NCBI GenBank assembly: GCA_023422005.1
Contig: JAEZSC010000105.1
Span: forward strand, 1 to 38,413
From: Bacillota bacterium
Lineage (GTDB): Bacteria > Bacillota > Clostridia > Christensenellales > UMGS416
Reading direction: 5' to 3'
Length of the DNA stretch: 38,413 nucleotides
The translations under genes were made by a program, and so were the position numbers. Each line of letters starts with the position of its first letter. Within the stretch, counting starts at the first letter, position 1. Shown piece after piece: positions 16,270 to 24,721 of the stretch. Below the pieces are notes generated by a model. The model was not told the DNA's origin and searched no databases. It was given only the letters and a program-made list of their open reading frames with translations.

Positions 16270-16866
16270 CTATGCCGAAGCCACGGCGATCAGCGCTACA
16301 AGCGCCAACAGAGCCACGGCGACGCCGCCGGCGCGGAAGATCAGCAGCGACTTGGCGGTGTCGGTGCCGCTGAAGATGCCGCCGCCCTTGGCGGATTCCA
16401 CGACGCGGCCGGCGAAGAGCGACAGCAGCACGCCAGCCACCAGCAGCAGCGCCAGCACCAGCACCCAGCCCCAGGACACGCCTGTGGGGATGCCACCAGC
16501 CTGCGTGTTCACGTTGAAGGCGCTGCTTACCAGGTCATAGTCTGCCTGGCGCAGTTCGGTATCCCAGGGAACCTGAACGGTGGCGGGCGCACCGGCCTTG
16601 TTCAGTGTGACAGCCAGCTTGCGGTTGTCCGGCAGCGTGATGTCGGCTACGCCGCGCTCCAGCGTGGCGAAGGGCTTGCCGTTGAGCTCGATGTGTACGG
16701 CGCCGCCATTCTTCTTCCACGACCAGGTGTTGTCGCCTTCGGGATAGCTGAGCTTACCATCGGCCGTGCGGGTAAAGCCCTGCAGATTGGTGCAGCCAGC
16801 CATGATCACGGACAGCAATACGATCAGCGCCGCCAACGCGGCAAAGGCTTTCTTACGAGCAGTCAT
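16270..16866 (-). CDS. lipoprotein with two C-terminal membrane segments, unknown function
   Basis: 198 aa, family not recognised. A lipoprotein signal peptide ends in SVIMAGC with the lipidated Cys at 25. Residues 26-125 form a small beta-rich extracytoplasmic domain. Two hydrophobic segments follow (about 133-153 and 173-195), so the protein would be anchored both by lipid and by helices, an uncommon layout. The ATG at 16866 is chosen for the AGGAG eight bases before it; the ten-residue upstream extension has no support. Operon with the HD hydrolase. Confidence 0.8.
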   Translation of the reverse strand: MTARKKAFAALAALIVLLSVIMAGCTNLQGFTRTADGKLSYPEGDNTWSWKKNGGAVHIELNGKPFATLERGVADITLPDNRKLAVTLNKAGAPATVQVPWDTELRQADYDLVSSAFNVNTQAGGIPTGVSWGWVLVLALLLVAGVLLSLFAGRVVESAKGGGIFSGTDTAKSLLIFRAGGVAVALLALVALIAVASA

Positions 16867-16917
16867 CTCTTGTGCTCCTTTCCAGCGGAAGGCCACAAAG
16901 GGCCCTGGTACAGTTCT

Positions 16918-16926
16918 ATTTTACCA
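16918..16926 (-). promoter_or_regulatory. candidate extended -10 promoter of the lipoprotein-HD operon
   Basis: The minus strand reads TGgTAAAAT (TAAAAT at 16918-16923), an extended -10 element, with no good -35. About 50 bases upstream of the lipoprotein start. Confidence 0.4.
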
Positions 16927-17032
16927 TATCGGACGAAGGTTGAATATGTACCCGCTCCAATCTGCGCCCTGTTTCACGATTTTTGGCAAATTATCCAAGA
17001 TATATACCTGCGCCGATGTGCGAATGATAGAT

Positions 17033-17061
17033 TTGCTTAATGCGAACACCTGTGCTATACT
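17033..17061 (+). promoter_or_regulatory. promoter of the radical SAM gene cluster
   Basis: -35 TTGCTT (17033-17038), 17-base spacer, -10 TATACT (17056-17061). Thirty-one bases later comes the ATG at 17093, preceded by GAAGGA. Confidence 0.7.
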
Positions 17062-17092
17062 CTGGGCAGTGCATACGAGAGAAGGAACGCCT

Positions 17093-18403
17093 ATGGACAG
17101 GATGCAAAAGCTGGAAATTCTCGGAGAAGCGGCAAAATACGACGTCGCCTGCGCCTCCAGTGGCTCCGCCGGCCGCAAGGGCACTTTTGGCTCCACGGCA
17201 GCCGGGGGCATCTGCCACGCGTGGACCGGAGACGGCCGCTGCATCTCGCTGCTCAAGGTGCTGCTGAGCAACCGCTGCATGTACCGCTGCGAATACTGCG
17301 CCGTCAGCGCCGCGCGCGACATTCCCCGTGCCTCCTTTGAGCCAAGGGAGCTGGCCGACATCGCCGAGGACTTCTATCGCCGAAACTACATCGAAGGCCT
17401 CTTCATCAGCTCCGCCGTGCAGCGCTCGCCGGACCACACGATGGAGCAGATGTGCGAGGTCGCGCAACTGCTGCGGGATCGGGGGTTCGGCGGCTACATC
17501 CACATGAAAGGCATCCCAGGCGCCAGCCGCGCCCTCATCGAGAAGGCCGGCCGCCTGGTGGACCGTATGAGCATCAACATCGAGCTGCCCAGCGAACGCA
17601 GCCTTTTGAGCCTGGCTCCGGATAAGAACGCCCGGGCCATCCTGCAGCCCATGGGGTTGATAACCGGGCTCATACAGGCCGGCCAAGAGGAGCGCCGCCG
17701 CCTGCCCAGCGCACCGCCCTTCGTGCCGGCGGGGCAAAGCACCCAGCTCATCGTGGGCGCCTCGCCGGAGAGCGACCTGACCATCCTTCGTCTAAGCGAG
17801 GCATTGTACAGGAAGTACACGCTGAAGCGGGTGTATTATTCGGCTTTCGTGCCGATGCCCTCTCCCAAGATCCCCTATCTCGACAAGCCGCCGCTGCTGC
17901 GGGAGCACCGGCTGTATCAGGCTGACTGGCTGCTGCGGTTCTATGGCTTTACGTCCACCGAGATATTGGAATCAGGCTCGCCCTCTTTGGACCTGGACCT
18001 GGACCCCAAGAGCGCGTGGGCGCTTCGCCACCCCGAGTATTTCCCGGTGGACGTGGCCACCGCCCCCCTGAGCGACCTGCTGCGGGTGCCGGGCATCGGC
18101 CAGGTGTCGGCCATGCGGCTGGTGCAGGCCCGGCGCTTCGGCGGCTTGACCTTTGAGGATGTCAAGAGGGCCGGCGTCGTTATGAAACGCGCGTGCTATT
18201 TCATCATCTGCCGTGGCAGCCGGCTGCCGGAGACGCGGGTGTCCCAGGCTCAACTGCGCATGCGGCTGATGCCCATGAGCCGCGTGCCGGAGATCGTGAA
18301 CGGCCACCAGATTTCCTTGTTCGAGCCCACGGGCGACGACGCCTACGGCGCACTGGCGCTTTCGCCGCCCCGCTCCGCCGGCAGCCTGATGCTCGTGCAG
18401 TGA
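17093..18403 (+). CDS. radical SAM protein of the putative DNA modification/repair type (TIGR03916-like)
   Basis: A 436-aa radical SAM enzyme. The iron-sulfur cluster cysteines are Cys62, Cys66 and Cys69 in CMYRCEYC. The barrel continues to about residue 300. A helix-hairpin-helix motif near the C-terminus (LLRVPGIGQVSAMRL) indicates DNA binding. This matches the family described as a putative DNA modification/repair radical SAM protein, normally paired with the next gene's family. The long open frame upstream is ignored because the promoter and ribosome site place the start at 17093. The reaction of this family is not known to me. Confidence 0.9.
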   Translation: MDRMQKLEILGEAAKYDVACASSGSAGRKGTFGSTAAGGICHAWTGDGRCISLLKVLLSNRCMYRCEYCAVSAARDIPRASFEPRELADIAEDFYRRNYIEGLFISSAVQRSPDHTMEQMCEVAQLLRDRGFGGYIHMKGIPGASRALIEKAGRLVDRMSINIELPSERSLLSLAPDKNARAILQPMGLITGLIQAGQEERRRLPSAPPFVPAGQSTQLIVGASPESDLTILRLSEALYRKYTLKRVYYSAFVPMPSPKIPYLDKPPLLREHRLYQADWLLRFYGFTSTEILESGSPSLDLDLDPKSAWALRHPEYFPVDVATAPLSDLLRVPGIGQVSAMRLVQARRFGGLTFEDVKRAGVVMKRACYFIICRGSRLPETRVSQAQLRMRLMPMSRVPEIVNGHQISLFEPTGDDAYGALALSPPRSAGSLMLVQ

Positions 18404-18428
18404 CACCGTCTGGACCGGGAGGAGGGCT

Positions 18429-19202
18429 ATGAACGTTGTTTATGTGTGTGATGGCAGTTTTGAGGGAATGCTCAGTGCCGTCTATGATACGTGGTATTGC
18501 CGGCAGGACACGGTGCTCAACATCCTGCCGGCGCTGCCCGCGCAGCCGGATTTCCTGATCACCTACAAGCACATCGCCACCGATGAGACCAAAGCCTCCA
18601 AGGTATACTCGGCCATTACGAACAAAATCACGCCGGACGCCGCCACATCGGTCATGATGTGCTGGTTCTCCGGCCAGGAAGATGCGGGCAGGCTGATCTT
18701 GAACTATCTGCGGCTGGGCTTTGCCACCGGCCCCACGCTGGTGGAGATGGAGACCCACCGCCACGTGCGCCCGCTGCACGCCGCCGCCGCCCGCGTGGGC
18801 CGCGAGGCCCACAAGATGACCGGCCTGCTGCGCTTTTACAAGACCAAGGAGGACTGGTATTGCTCGATCATCGAGCCGCAGTACTTCATCCTGCCCATGC
18901 TGGGCCAGCACTTCGCCCAGCGTATGGCTGACTCTCAGTTCATGATCTACGATAAGAACCGGGAGCTGTCGGTGGCCTTCGACGGCAAAGAAATTATACT
19001 GGTTCCCGGCAAGCTGATAGAGGCCGCGCCTGCCTGCGAGGAGGAGGAATACCTGCAGCAGATGTGGCGGCGCTACTTCGACACGCTGGCCATTGTAAAC
19101 CGCCTGAACCCCAAGCTGCAAAGCCACAACATGCCCAAGCGCTACTGGAAGCACCTGGTCGAGAACCCATACGGAGCCATGGCGAAACATTTGGCGAAAT
19201 AA
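18429..19202 (+). CDS. probable DNA metabolism protein (TIGR03915 / DUF4130 family)
   Basis: 257 aa, start ATG at 18429 behind GGAGGAGGG. It matches the TIGR03915-type family: N-terminal VYVCDGSFEGMLSAVYD, central LRFYKTKEDWYCSIIEPQY, and C-terminal NPKLQSHNMPKRYWKHLVE. Members occur beside the radical SAM protein, and sometimes fused to a uracil-DNA-glycosylase-like domain. No glycosylase domain is attached here: the protein stops after the DUF4130-like part. It is 25 bases after the radical SAM gene, so the two are co-expressed and presumably act together on nucleic acid. Confidence 0.88.
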   Translation: MNVVYVCDGSFEGMLSAVYDTWYCRQDTVLNILPALPAQPDFLITYKHIATDETKASKVYSAITNKITPDAATSVMMCWFSGQEDAGRLILNYLRLGFATGPTLVEMETHRHVRPLHAAAARVGREAHKMTGLLRFYKTKEDWYCSIIEPQYFILPMLGQHFAQRMADSQFMIYDKNRELSVAFDGKEIILVPGKLIEAAPACEEEEYLQQMWRRYFDTLAIVNRLNPKLQSHNMPKRYWKHLVENPYGAMAKHLAK

Positions 19203-19225
19203 GCAATGCAAAGGGAGTGAACGGG

Positions 19226-19666
19226 ATGTACGAACGCCTGTTGGACAAGACCACCGCGCCTGACGAGGGCGCCATTGCCGCCACGTTGGGGCAGGCTGCC
19301 CTGGCACTGTTGAACGCTCTGGAGCACGAGCTCTCCTCCCGCTATGACCTGCGCCGGGAGTTGCGCTTCCCCTTTGGCAAAGGCTACGGCTGGGGCTACA
19401 AATACGCCCACCGCAGCCGGCACCTGTGCTACGCCTTCTTCGAGCAGAGCTCCTTCACCGTGACGCTGCAGCTGGGCGATGATGCCGTGGACGCCGTGGA
19501 AGAGCTGCTGCCCGCCCTGACCCCCGCCACCGCAAAGCTTTGGGCCGACCGCTACCCGTGCGGCGAACGCGGCGGCTGGTTACATGCCCGCGTCACCGAC
19601 ACAGCGGTGCTGGCCGACATCGTCGCGCTGCTGGCCGTAAAGCTGCCGCCCCGGTTCCCTCGGTAA
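19226..19666 (+). CDS. DUF3788 family protein
   Basis: 146 aa. The start ATG at 19226 is 23 bases past the previous stop, with GGGAG upstream. The pattern GYGWGYKYAHRSRHLCYAFF, a beta-rich centre, and YPCGERGGWLHARV near the end is that of DUF3788, a small cytoplasmic family without known activity. Last gene of the radical SAM operon. It ends 16 bases from a convergent gene with no clear hairpin between them. Confidence 0.8.
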   Translation: MYERLLDKTTAPDEGAIAATLGQAALALLNALEHELSSRYDLRRELRFPFGKGYGWGYKYAHRSRHLCYAFFEQSSFTVTLQLGDDAVDAVEELLPALTPATAKLWADRYPCGERGGWLHARVTDTAVLADIVALLAVKLPPRFPR

Positions 19667-19682
19667 ACAAGGCTGCCCTTTT

Positions 19683-20156
19683 CTACTCCTTGCTCTTCAC
19701 ATAATCGAACAGCGTCAGCCTTTGGCTGAAGGCGTATTCACCCGTCTTGACATACCCGTGCTTTTCGTAGAAGTGGTGATTGCGGAAGTTCAAATGTGGC
19801 GTATCCAGCGTGAAGCGGCAGGCACCGGGATACTGTGCCTCCAACGCGTCCAGAAACCAGCCGCCCACCCCCTGGCCCTGCCAGTCAGGGTGGATGTAAA
19901 TGCGGCTGACACGCACCTCGCCATCTCCCTTATCGGTCATGTGGCCGCCACCGACGATCTCGCCGTCGGCCAGCAGCACATAATACTCATTGTAGCGAAT
20001 CTTATGGGTCAACCGTGCGCGGCTCTCGTTGGCAGGGCAGGATGGGTCGTCACCGTAGCGCACGATGTCCTCGGCAAAGGCCAACCGCTGCAGCGCGTAC
20101 AGCGCCGCGGCGTCGGCGGGGCTCGCGCGGCGCAATTCCAGCTTCACAGCGTCCAA
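19683..20156 (-). CDS. GNAT family N-acetyltransferase
   Basis: A 157-aa GNAT enzyme. The acetyl-CoA pyrophosphate loop is WQGQGVGGWF, preceded by VSRIYIHPD; the C-terminal part LNFRNHHFYEKHGYVKTGE is typical. The start is a TTG at 20156: GAGGAG (20163-20168) sits six bases before it, inside the end of the upstream dehydrogenase gene, which it overlaps by 13 bases. The next candidate (GTG nine bases on) is too far from that site. The acceptor is unknown. Last gene of a three-gene operon. Confidence 0.88.
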   Translation of the reverse strand: MDAVKLELRRASPADAAALYALQRLAFAEDIVRYGDDPSCPANESRARLTHKIRYNEYYVLLADGEIVGGGHMTDKGDGEVRVSRIYIHPDWQGQGVGGWFLDALEAQYPGACRFTLDTPHLNFRNHHFYEKHGYVKTGEYAFSQRLTLFDYVKSKE

Positions 20157-21340
20157 TTTTCACTCCTCATGCGTTCATATTCTTCCAGGATCGGCGCAAA
20201 GGCCGGCTGCTCCGGGTCCAGACCGGTAAGCTCCCACAGGGCCCGGCCCGCACCCAGCATGGCGATGCGCTGCTGCACCTGGGCCGCCGCCGGGTCTGTG
20301 GGCTCGGCAAAGCACAGCGCCGCGGCGATGCCCCGGCAGATGTGGCGCGGCGCAATGCTTTGCTCCACGCACAGCCGCGCAGAGCCGGCCAGGCGGTCGT
20401 CAGGGGCCAGCTTGCGCAGCGGGTCGCGGCCCACCCGAGCCACCGTGTCTCCCAGCAGCGGGTTGTCAAGACGGACCATCAGGTCGTCGGCGAAACCCCG
20501 CAGCTCCAGCGCGTCCACACCGTGCCTGGCCGCCAGCGCCGCACCGCTCTCGGCCAGCGCCCCGCGGACTACCGCAGCCAGCTCCGGATCCTCCACGGCC
20601 TGCACAATGGTATGATAACCCTTGAGGGAGCCCAGATATGCCAGCATCGCGTGGCTCATGTTGTGCAGGAACAGCTTGCGCTCGATGTAGAAGGCGAAGG
20701 GTGCAAAGGGCTTGATGCCCACGATGGGCGGCACGGGGCCCTTGAAACCCTGGGCGTCCACCGGCAGCTCAGCGTAGGGCTCCGCCCACACCCTTAGCGG
20801 ATTGTCCCCCTGCATGTCCGCCGTGGGCACCGGCACCATGCGGCCGATGGAGGCTTCCACCAGCCCTACGCGCTGCTCCAGCAAGCCGTGCAGCGAAGGA
20901 TCCAGATGCGTGCGCAGCAGATCCCGCAGCAGGCGGTCGGCGTGCAGCAGATTCTCACAGATCAGGATGTCCAACGGACGCGTATCACCGGCCTGCCAGC
21001 GCAGCTCCAGCCCCCGGGCGATCACCGGCGCAATGCGGGGCAGGATGTTGGCACCCACCGCCGTGGCCATCACATGGGCATCGGCAATCTCCCGGGCGGC
21101 GGCTTCGGCGTCCATGGAGTTGACGCCGCGCACGGGGCTCACCGTTTGCTCCTGCCAGCCCTGCGGAGACACCAGCCGCAGCGGGTAAGCGCCGTCGGCA
21201 TTCAGCGCGTCGATGACGGCGGCATTGATATCCAGGAACACGACCTCATAGCCCGAAAGGCTGAACAGCTGGCCCAAGAAACCCCGGCCAATGCTGCCCG
21301 CGCCGTACATTATTGCCTTCACTTTTGTTTGCGTGCTCAT
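20144..21340 (-). CDS. mannitol-1-phosphate 5-dehydrogenase-like NAD-dependent dehydrogenase
   Basis: A 398-aa long-chain polyol dehydrogenase. The nucleotide-binding loop is GAGSIGRGF (13-21). The family catalytic set K-x4-N-x2-H is present as Lys222, Asn227 and His230. CENLLHAD (129-135) and VEASIGRMVP (161-170) are also conserved. It should interconvert a ketose phosphate and a hexitol phosphate, such as fructose-6-phosphate and mannitol-1-phosphate, but no mannitol PTS gene is near and another polyol is possible. Start ATG 21340 overlaps the upstream gene's stop by four bases, with AAGGA before it. Confidence 0.87.
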   Translation of the reverse strand: MSTQTKVKAIMYGAGSIGRGFLGQLFSLSGYEVVFLDINAAVIDALNADGAYPLRLVSPQGWQEQTVSPVRGVNSMDAEAAAREIADAHVMATAVGANILPRIAPVIARGLELRWQAGDTRPLDILICENLLHADRLLRDLLRTHLDPSLHGLLEQRVGLVEASIGRMVPVPTADMQGDNPLRVWAEPYAELPVDAQGFKGPVPPIVGIKPFAPFAFYIERKLFLHNMSHAMLAYLGSLKGYHTIVQAVEDPELAAVVRGALAESGAALAARHGVDALELRGFADDLMVRLDNPLLGDTVARVGRDPLRKLAPDDRLAGSARLCVEQSIAPRHICRGIAAALCFAEPTDPAAAQVQQRIAMLGAGRALWELTGLDPEQPAFAPILEEYERMRSENWTL

Positions 21341-22026
21341 AATCCGATCCTTCCCGGTTCATAAAATTGCAGCAGAACGCCATCCGCCGTGGTCACGGTG
21401 AACAGATCCGCGCCCCAGTCGGTGCGCGCAACCGGCGAAACCTGCTCCCAGCCCCGCGCTAAAATGCTCTCACGCAGCGCTCGAACCGCCCACACCTTGG
21501 CAAACACCGCCACCTGGCCCACACAGGGCTCCCCCTGCATCAGCTGCACATAGCGCACCCGCGCGCCCGGCGCCGCGGCGGCCATCTGGGGCAGCACCAG
21601 GCCATAGGCGCCCCGGCCATTTTCATCCCACGCTTCCAGGAACCCCTGCCACCCCAGCACGTGTTTGAACCATGATAGCGTCGCCTCCAGGTCCAGGCTG
21701 TGGTACACTGCCTCGTTTTCCACGACGTGGTGGCCGGGCAGCTCGGCAGACTGCAGGAAGGCCTCCCGCAGCTCCCGGTCGGTCAGCAGGCGGTCCACGG
21801 TGCTCTGGTCGCAATAGGCCAGCGTGTCCATCAAAGCCCCCAAGTTCATACCACCGGCAAAGGCTTGCAGGAATGCTGCGCCGTGCTCCAGATCCGCGAG
21901 CTCCTGCCGCACCCGCTGCGGCAGCTCTTGCCCCGACCGTGCAGAACCCAGTAGCGCCAGCTGCGCAGGGTGCGAAAGGCGCACGATGCTGTGGGCGTAA
22001 GTCTTGAGCACCTCCTGTTGTTCCAT
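21337..22026 (-). CDS. glyoxalase/VOC-like protein with extra N-terminal helical domain
   Basis: 229 aa. Residues 1-100 are helical and not recognised. Residues about 105-229 resemble a VOC (glyoxalase/bleomycin-resistance fold) unit: HSLDLEATLSWFKHVLGWQG, a central strand with ARVRYVQLM, and VTTADGVLLQFYEPG at the end. The ATG at 22026 is chosen because GGGGAGG lies six bases upstream; a TTG two codons earlier falls inside the spacing. First gene of the operon with the dehydrogenase and acetyltransferase. A metal-dependent isomerase or binding role is possible; evidence is fold-level only. Confidence 0.65.
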   Translation of the reverse strand: MEQQEVLKTYAHSIVRLSHPAQLALLGSARSGQELPQRVRQELADLEHGAAFLQAFAGGMNLGALMDTLAYCDQSTVDRLLTDRELREAFLQSAELPGHHVVENEAVYHSLDLEATLSWFKHVLGWQGFLEAWDENGRGAYGLVLPQMAAAAPGARVRYVQLMQGEPCVGQVAVFAKVWAVRALRESILARGWEQVSPVARTDWGADLFTVTTADGVLLQFYEPGRIGL

Positions 22027-22052
22027 GGCCAACCTCCCCTTATACTGTCACG

Positions 22053-22081
22053 ATTATAACAGAAAATGTAAATTATGAACA
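22053..22081 (-). promoter_or_regulatory. promoter of the VOC-dehydrogenase-GNAT operon
   Basis: The minus strand has -10 TATAAT (22053-22058) and a poor -35 TGTTCA (22076-22081) at 17 bases. The stretch TTTCTGTTATAAT is shared exactly with the promoter at 27273-27278. The -35 abuts the T-run of the importer terminator. Confidence 0.55.
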
Positions 22082-22082
22082 G

Positions 22083-22112
22083 AAAAGAGCCGTCCGGCGA
22101 ACCGGACGGCTC
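22083..22112 (-). terminator. terminator of the sugar ABC importer operon
   Basis: GAGCCGTCCGG (22087-22097) pairs with CCGGACGGCTC (22102-22112). The minus-strand loop is TTCG and the stem is followed by TTTTCTGTT. Starts 24 bases after the binding-protein stop. Confidence 0.9.
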
Positions 22113-22135
22113 CTTGTGCCTTTGGAGAATTTGGA

Positions 22136-23710
22136 TTACTTCTTGGTGGCCAGGAAGGCGTCAATCTGGGCCTGCACATCGGCCAGGCATGTCTCCAGAC
22201 CAGCGGCCTTGGCCTCTGTCTCGAACTTGGGCAGTTCGATGGCGGGGTCCACAGCGCCGCAGTTCAGGGGCTTGGTGTACTTGGCAGCCACGTTGTCATA
22301 GGCAGCCTTCTCATTGGTGATCTTATCGGGGTTGTAGCGGAAGCCCAGCAGGAAGGAGGGCTGCCCTTCAGAGATATAATTCTTCAGCAGCTCGAACTTC
22401 TTGGGGTTCTCGGTGTCGGCCACAAAGTGGTTGAACTGGCTGCCCAGTGTCCACAGCAGAACCTGGTTGGTGTAGCCGTTGTCCGCGACAACAGAAACCA
22501 CGTTGTCGGACACCGTCTTGTAGTTGGTGCCCTCGATGCCCCAAGCCAGCAGGTTGACGGCGGTCTTGTCCTGATGGATCAGGTTGATGAACATCATGGC
22601 ACGGTCGGGATCCTGGGAAGTCACGGGGATGGCCAGCATGGAGCCGCCGCAGTCAGCAGAGTGAACATACTTGGGCCCGATGGTCTGCTCGACTAGTTTG
22701 AGCTTGCCGTCGCGGCTCTGAGCGCCCAACTCGTCGGCTTTGATGTTGTTGCCCTTGAGGGGCTGCGAAACGGCGAACCAGCCGTCGGCGATGATACGGT
22801 CATTGTACTTGAAGGCATCCAGCGCGGAGTCAGGATGGATGTAACCAGCCACATACCACTTACGCATGAGGTCCAGGTGGGTCTTGTACATGGGGTCGGT
22901 GTACTTCCAGTTGACCTTTGTGGTGCTGCCATCCTCGGGGATGTAGGCATCGCCGAAGTCAGAAGCGGGGCCAAAGTTCTTCAGGTGATACGCGTTGCCG
23001 TCAGCCAGATAGGGGATGACGTCGGGCTCGCTGGCCTTGATCTGGGCCAGCATGGGCTCCAGGTCTTCTTCCTTGGTGATCTTGGAGATGTCAAAGCCGT
23101 ACTTATCCACCAGCGCCTTGTTGAAGATCAGGCCGCCGGGAACCAGCAGTTCCTTCTCAGTGGGAATGCCATAGTTGACGCCGTTGATCTGGGAACCTTG
23201 AATGAACATCTCGCCAAGGGAGGCAACCGTCTCAGGAGCGTTCTTGGTCAGCAAGTCATTCAGAGGCTGGAACAGACCCGCTGCCACGTCACGGCTGTAG
23301 CCCCACCAGTCGGCGGTGAAGCACACATCGATTTTGTCGCCGGCGGACAGGGCGGTCGTGACCTTGGAGGGCCAGTCTCCCCAGCTGACCATGGTCGTCT
23401 TGACCGTGGCGTTGAACTTCTCGGTGGTGATCTTGCTGAGCTCAGCGTCGATGTCGCCCATCTTGTCATAGGGGCCGTTGGCCAGCATGAAGTAGTCGAT
23501 GACGTAGGGATCGAGCTGCACCGGAGCCGGCGCGGCAGCGGATGTCTCCGTGGCGGCGGTGGGCTGCTCGGGAGTGGGCGTGGCCGCGTCGGCACTGGCC
23601 GAGGCCACAGGAGCCGCGGACGGGCCGGCAGACTGGCAGCCGGTGAGGGCCACAGCCATGGCCATGAACACGGCAACCACTGCCATCAACGTCTTGAGGG
23701 ACTTACTCAT
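22136..23710 (-). CDS. sugar ABC transporter substrate-binding lipoprotein
   Basis: A 524-aa extracellular solute-binding protein of the large family-1 type that accompanies LplB/LplC-like permeases. The signal peptide ends in VALTGC with the lipidated Cys at 25. A low-complexity Ala/Pro/Thr/Ser linker (about 27-65) tethers the globular domain. Motifs such as GIPTEKELLVPGGLIFN fit the family. It should deliver an oligosaccharide to the two permeases encoded just upstream. Start ATG 23710 with AGGAGG about 10 bases before. No ATPase gene is present nearby, so a shared MsmX-type ATPase elsewhere in the genome is expected. The actual ligand is unknown. Confidence 0.93.
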   Translation of the reverse strand: MSKSLKTLMAVVAVFMAMAVALTGCQSAGPSAAPVASASADAATPTPEQPTAATETSAAAPAPVQLDPYVIDYFMLANGPYDKMGDIDAELSKITTEKFNATVKTTMVSWGDWPSKVTTALSAGDKIDVCFTADWWGYSRDVAAGLFQPLNDLLTKNAPETVASLGEMFIQGSQINGVNYGIPTEKELLVPGGLIFNKALVDKYGFDISKITKEEDLEPMLAQIKASEPDVIPYLADGNAYHLKNFGPASDFGDAYIPEDGSTTKVNWKYTDPMYKTHLDLMRKWYVAGYIHPDSALDAFKYNDRIIADGWFAVSQPLKGNNIKADELGAQSRDGKLKLVEQTIGPKYVHSADCGGSMLAIPVTSQDPDRAMMFINLIHQDKTAVNLLAWGIEGTNYKTVSDNVVSVVADNGYTNQVLLWTLGSQFNHFVADTENPKKFELLKNYISEGQPSFLLGFRYNPDKITNEKAAYDNVAAKYTKPLNCGAVDPAIELPKFETEAKAAGLETCLADVQAQIDAFLATKK

Positions 23711-23756
23711 GTCTTACATTCCTCCTTCTTATTTTCACGGGTTACCCGTAAACTTG

Positions 23757-24707
23757 TCATCCTTTTAGTGCGCCTATGGTCAGACCCTTGACGAAATACT
23801 TTTGGAAGAAGGGGTAGGTGAAAATGACCGGGCCCACAGTGATGACCGCCATGGACATTCGGAAGCTCTCATCGGGCAGCTTGGTCAACTCGCCTTGCAC
23901 ATTGGCCGTGCCACCCATTTGGCTGGCGGCTTGCTTAAGGAAGCGGATGCTGTTGAGCGAACGGTAGATCATGTACTGCAGGTTTGTGTATTCGTCACTC
24001 CTGGTGAGCATCAAGCAAGTGAAAAAGTTGTTCCAGATTCCGATGACCGCAAACAGGGCCACGGTGGCCAGGCCAGGTAACGCCAATGGCAGCACGATCT
24101 GTATCAGCGTGCGCCACTCGCCGGCGCCGTCAATGCGGGAGGATTCTATGATCTCATCGGGTATCTGCGTCTTGAAGAACGATCGCATGACGATGACCCA
24201 GAAGGCGGAAAAGCCCAGGGGGATGAACAGCGCATAGATGTTGTCGTAGAGGCCCAGCACCTGTCTGCACACGATGTAGTACGGCACCAGACCGCCGCTG
24301 AAGAGCATCGTGAAAAACAGATAAAACGTGAAGAACTTCGTGTAACGAAAGTCCTTGCGGCTGAGCGGGTAGGCATAGAGCGTGACCAGCACCAGGCAGA
24401 TGGCCGTGCCGGCCAGCGTGGCGACGATCGTGTTCCTGTAAGCGGTGCCTACCAAATTCATCTTAAACAGGTATGTATACGCCTCGACGGAGAATATCGG
24501 GGGGATGATACGGTAACCGTGTTTGAGGATCTGGTCTTCCTGGGTGAAACTGACGCCGATGATAATCAGCATTGGCAGGATGCAAGCCAGCGAATACAAG
24601 ATAAAGATCAGATGCAGCACGGCGGTAGCGCCGGGGCTGACCGTGTTGATAAGCTTGGGTTTCTTGTACGCCAACCGCGCAGGTAAGGTCGATGATTTCA
24701 CGCTCAT
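23757..24707 (-). CDS. carbohydrate ABC transporter permease (LplC/YtcP-like)
   Basis: A 316-aa inner-membrane permease with six transmembrane helices. The ATPase-contact EAA-type loop reads ESSRIDGAGEWRTLIQIVLP, with the conserved Gly. It ends in FFQKYFVKGLTIGALKG, the usual C-terminus of this group. Start ATG 24707 is six bases after AGGAGG, 14 bases from the other permease. Works as heterodimer with it. Confidence 0.93.
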   Translation of the reverse strand: MSVKSSTLPARLAYKKPKLINTVSPGATAVLHLIFILYSLACILPMLIIIGVSFTQEDQILKHGYRIIPPIFSVEAYTYLFKMNLVGTAYRNTIVATLAGTAICLVLVTLYAYPLSRKDFRYTKFFTFYLFFTMLFSGGLVPYYIVCRQVLGLYDNIYALFIPLGFSAFWVIVMRSFFKTQIPDEIIESSRIDGAGEWRTLIQIVLPLALPGLATVALFAVIGIWNNFFTCLMLTRSDEYTNLQYMIYRSLNSIRFLKQAASQMGGTANVQGELTKLPDESFRMSMAVITVGPVIFTYPFFQKYFVKGLTIGALKG

Positions 24708-24721
24708 ATCATACCTCCTGT

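Noticed and set aside
16766..17092. Upstream extension of the radical SAM frame
   Set aside because: It covers the divergent lipoprotein start and the promoter at 17033-17061. The ATG at 17093 with GAAGGA gives the family's usual N-terminus.
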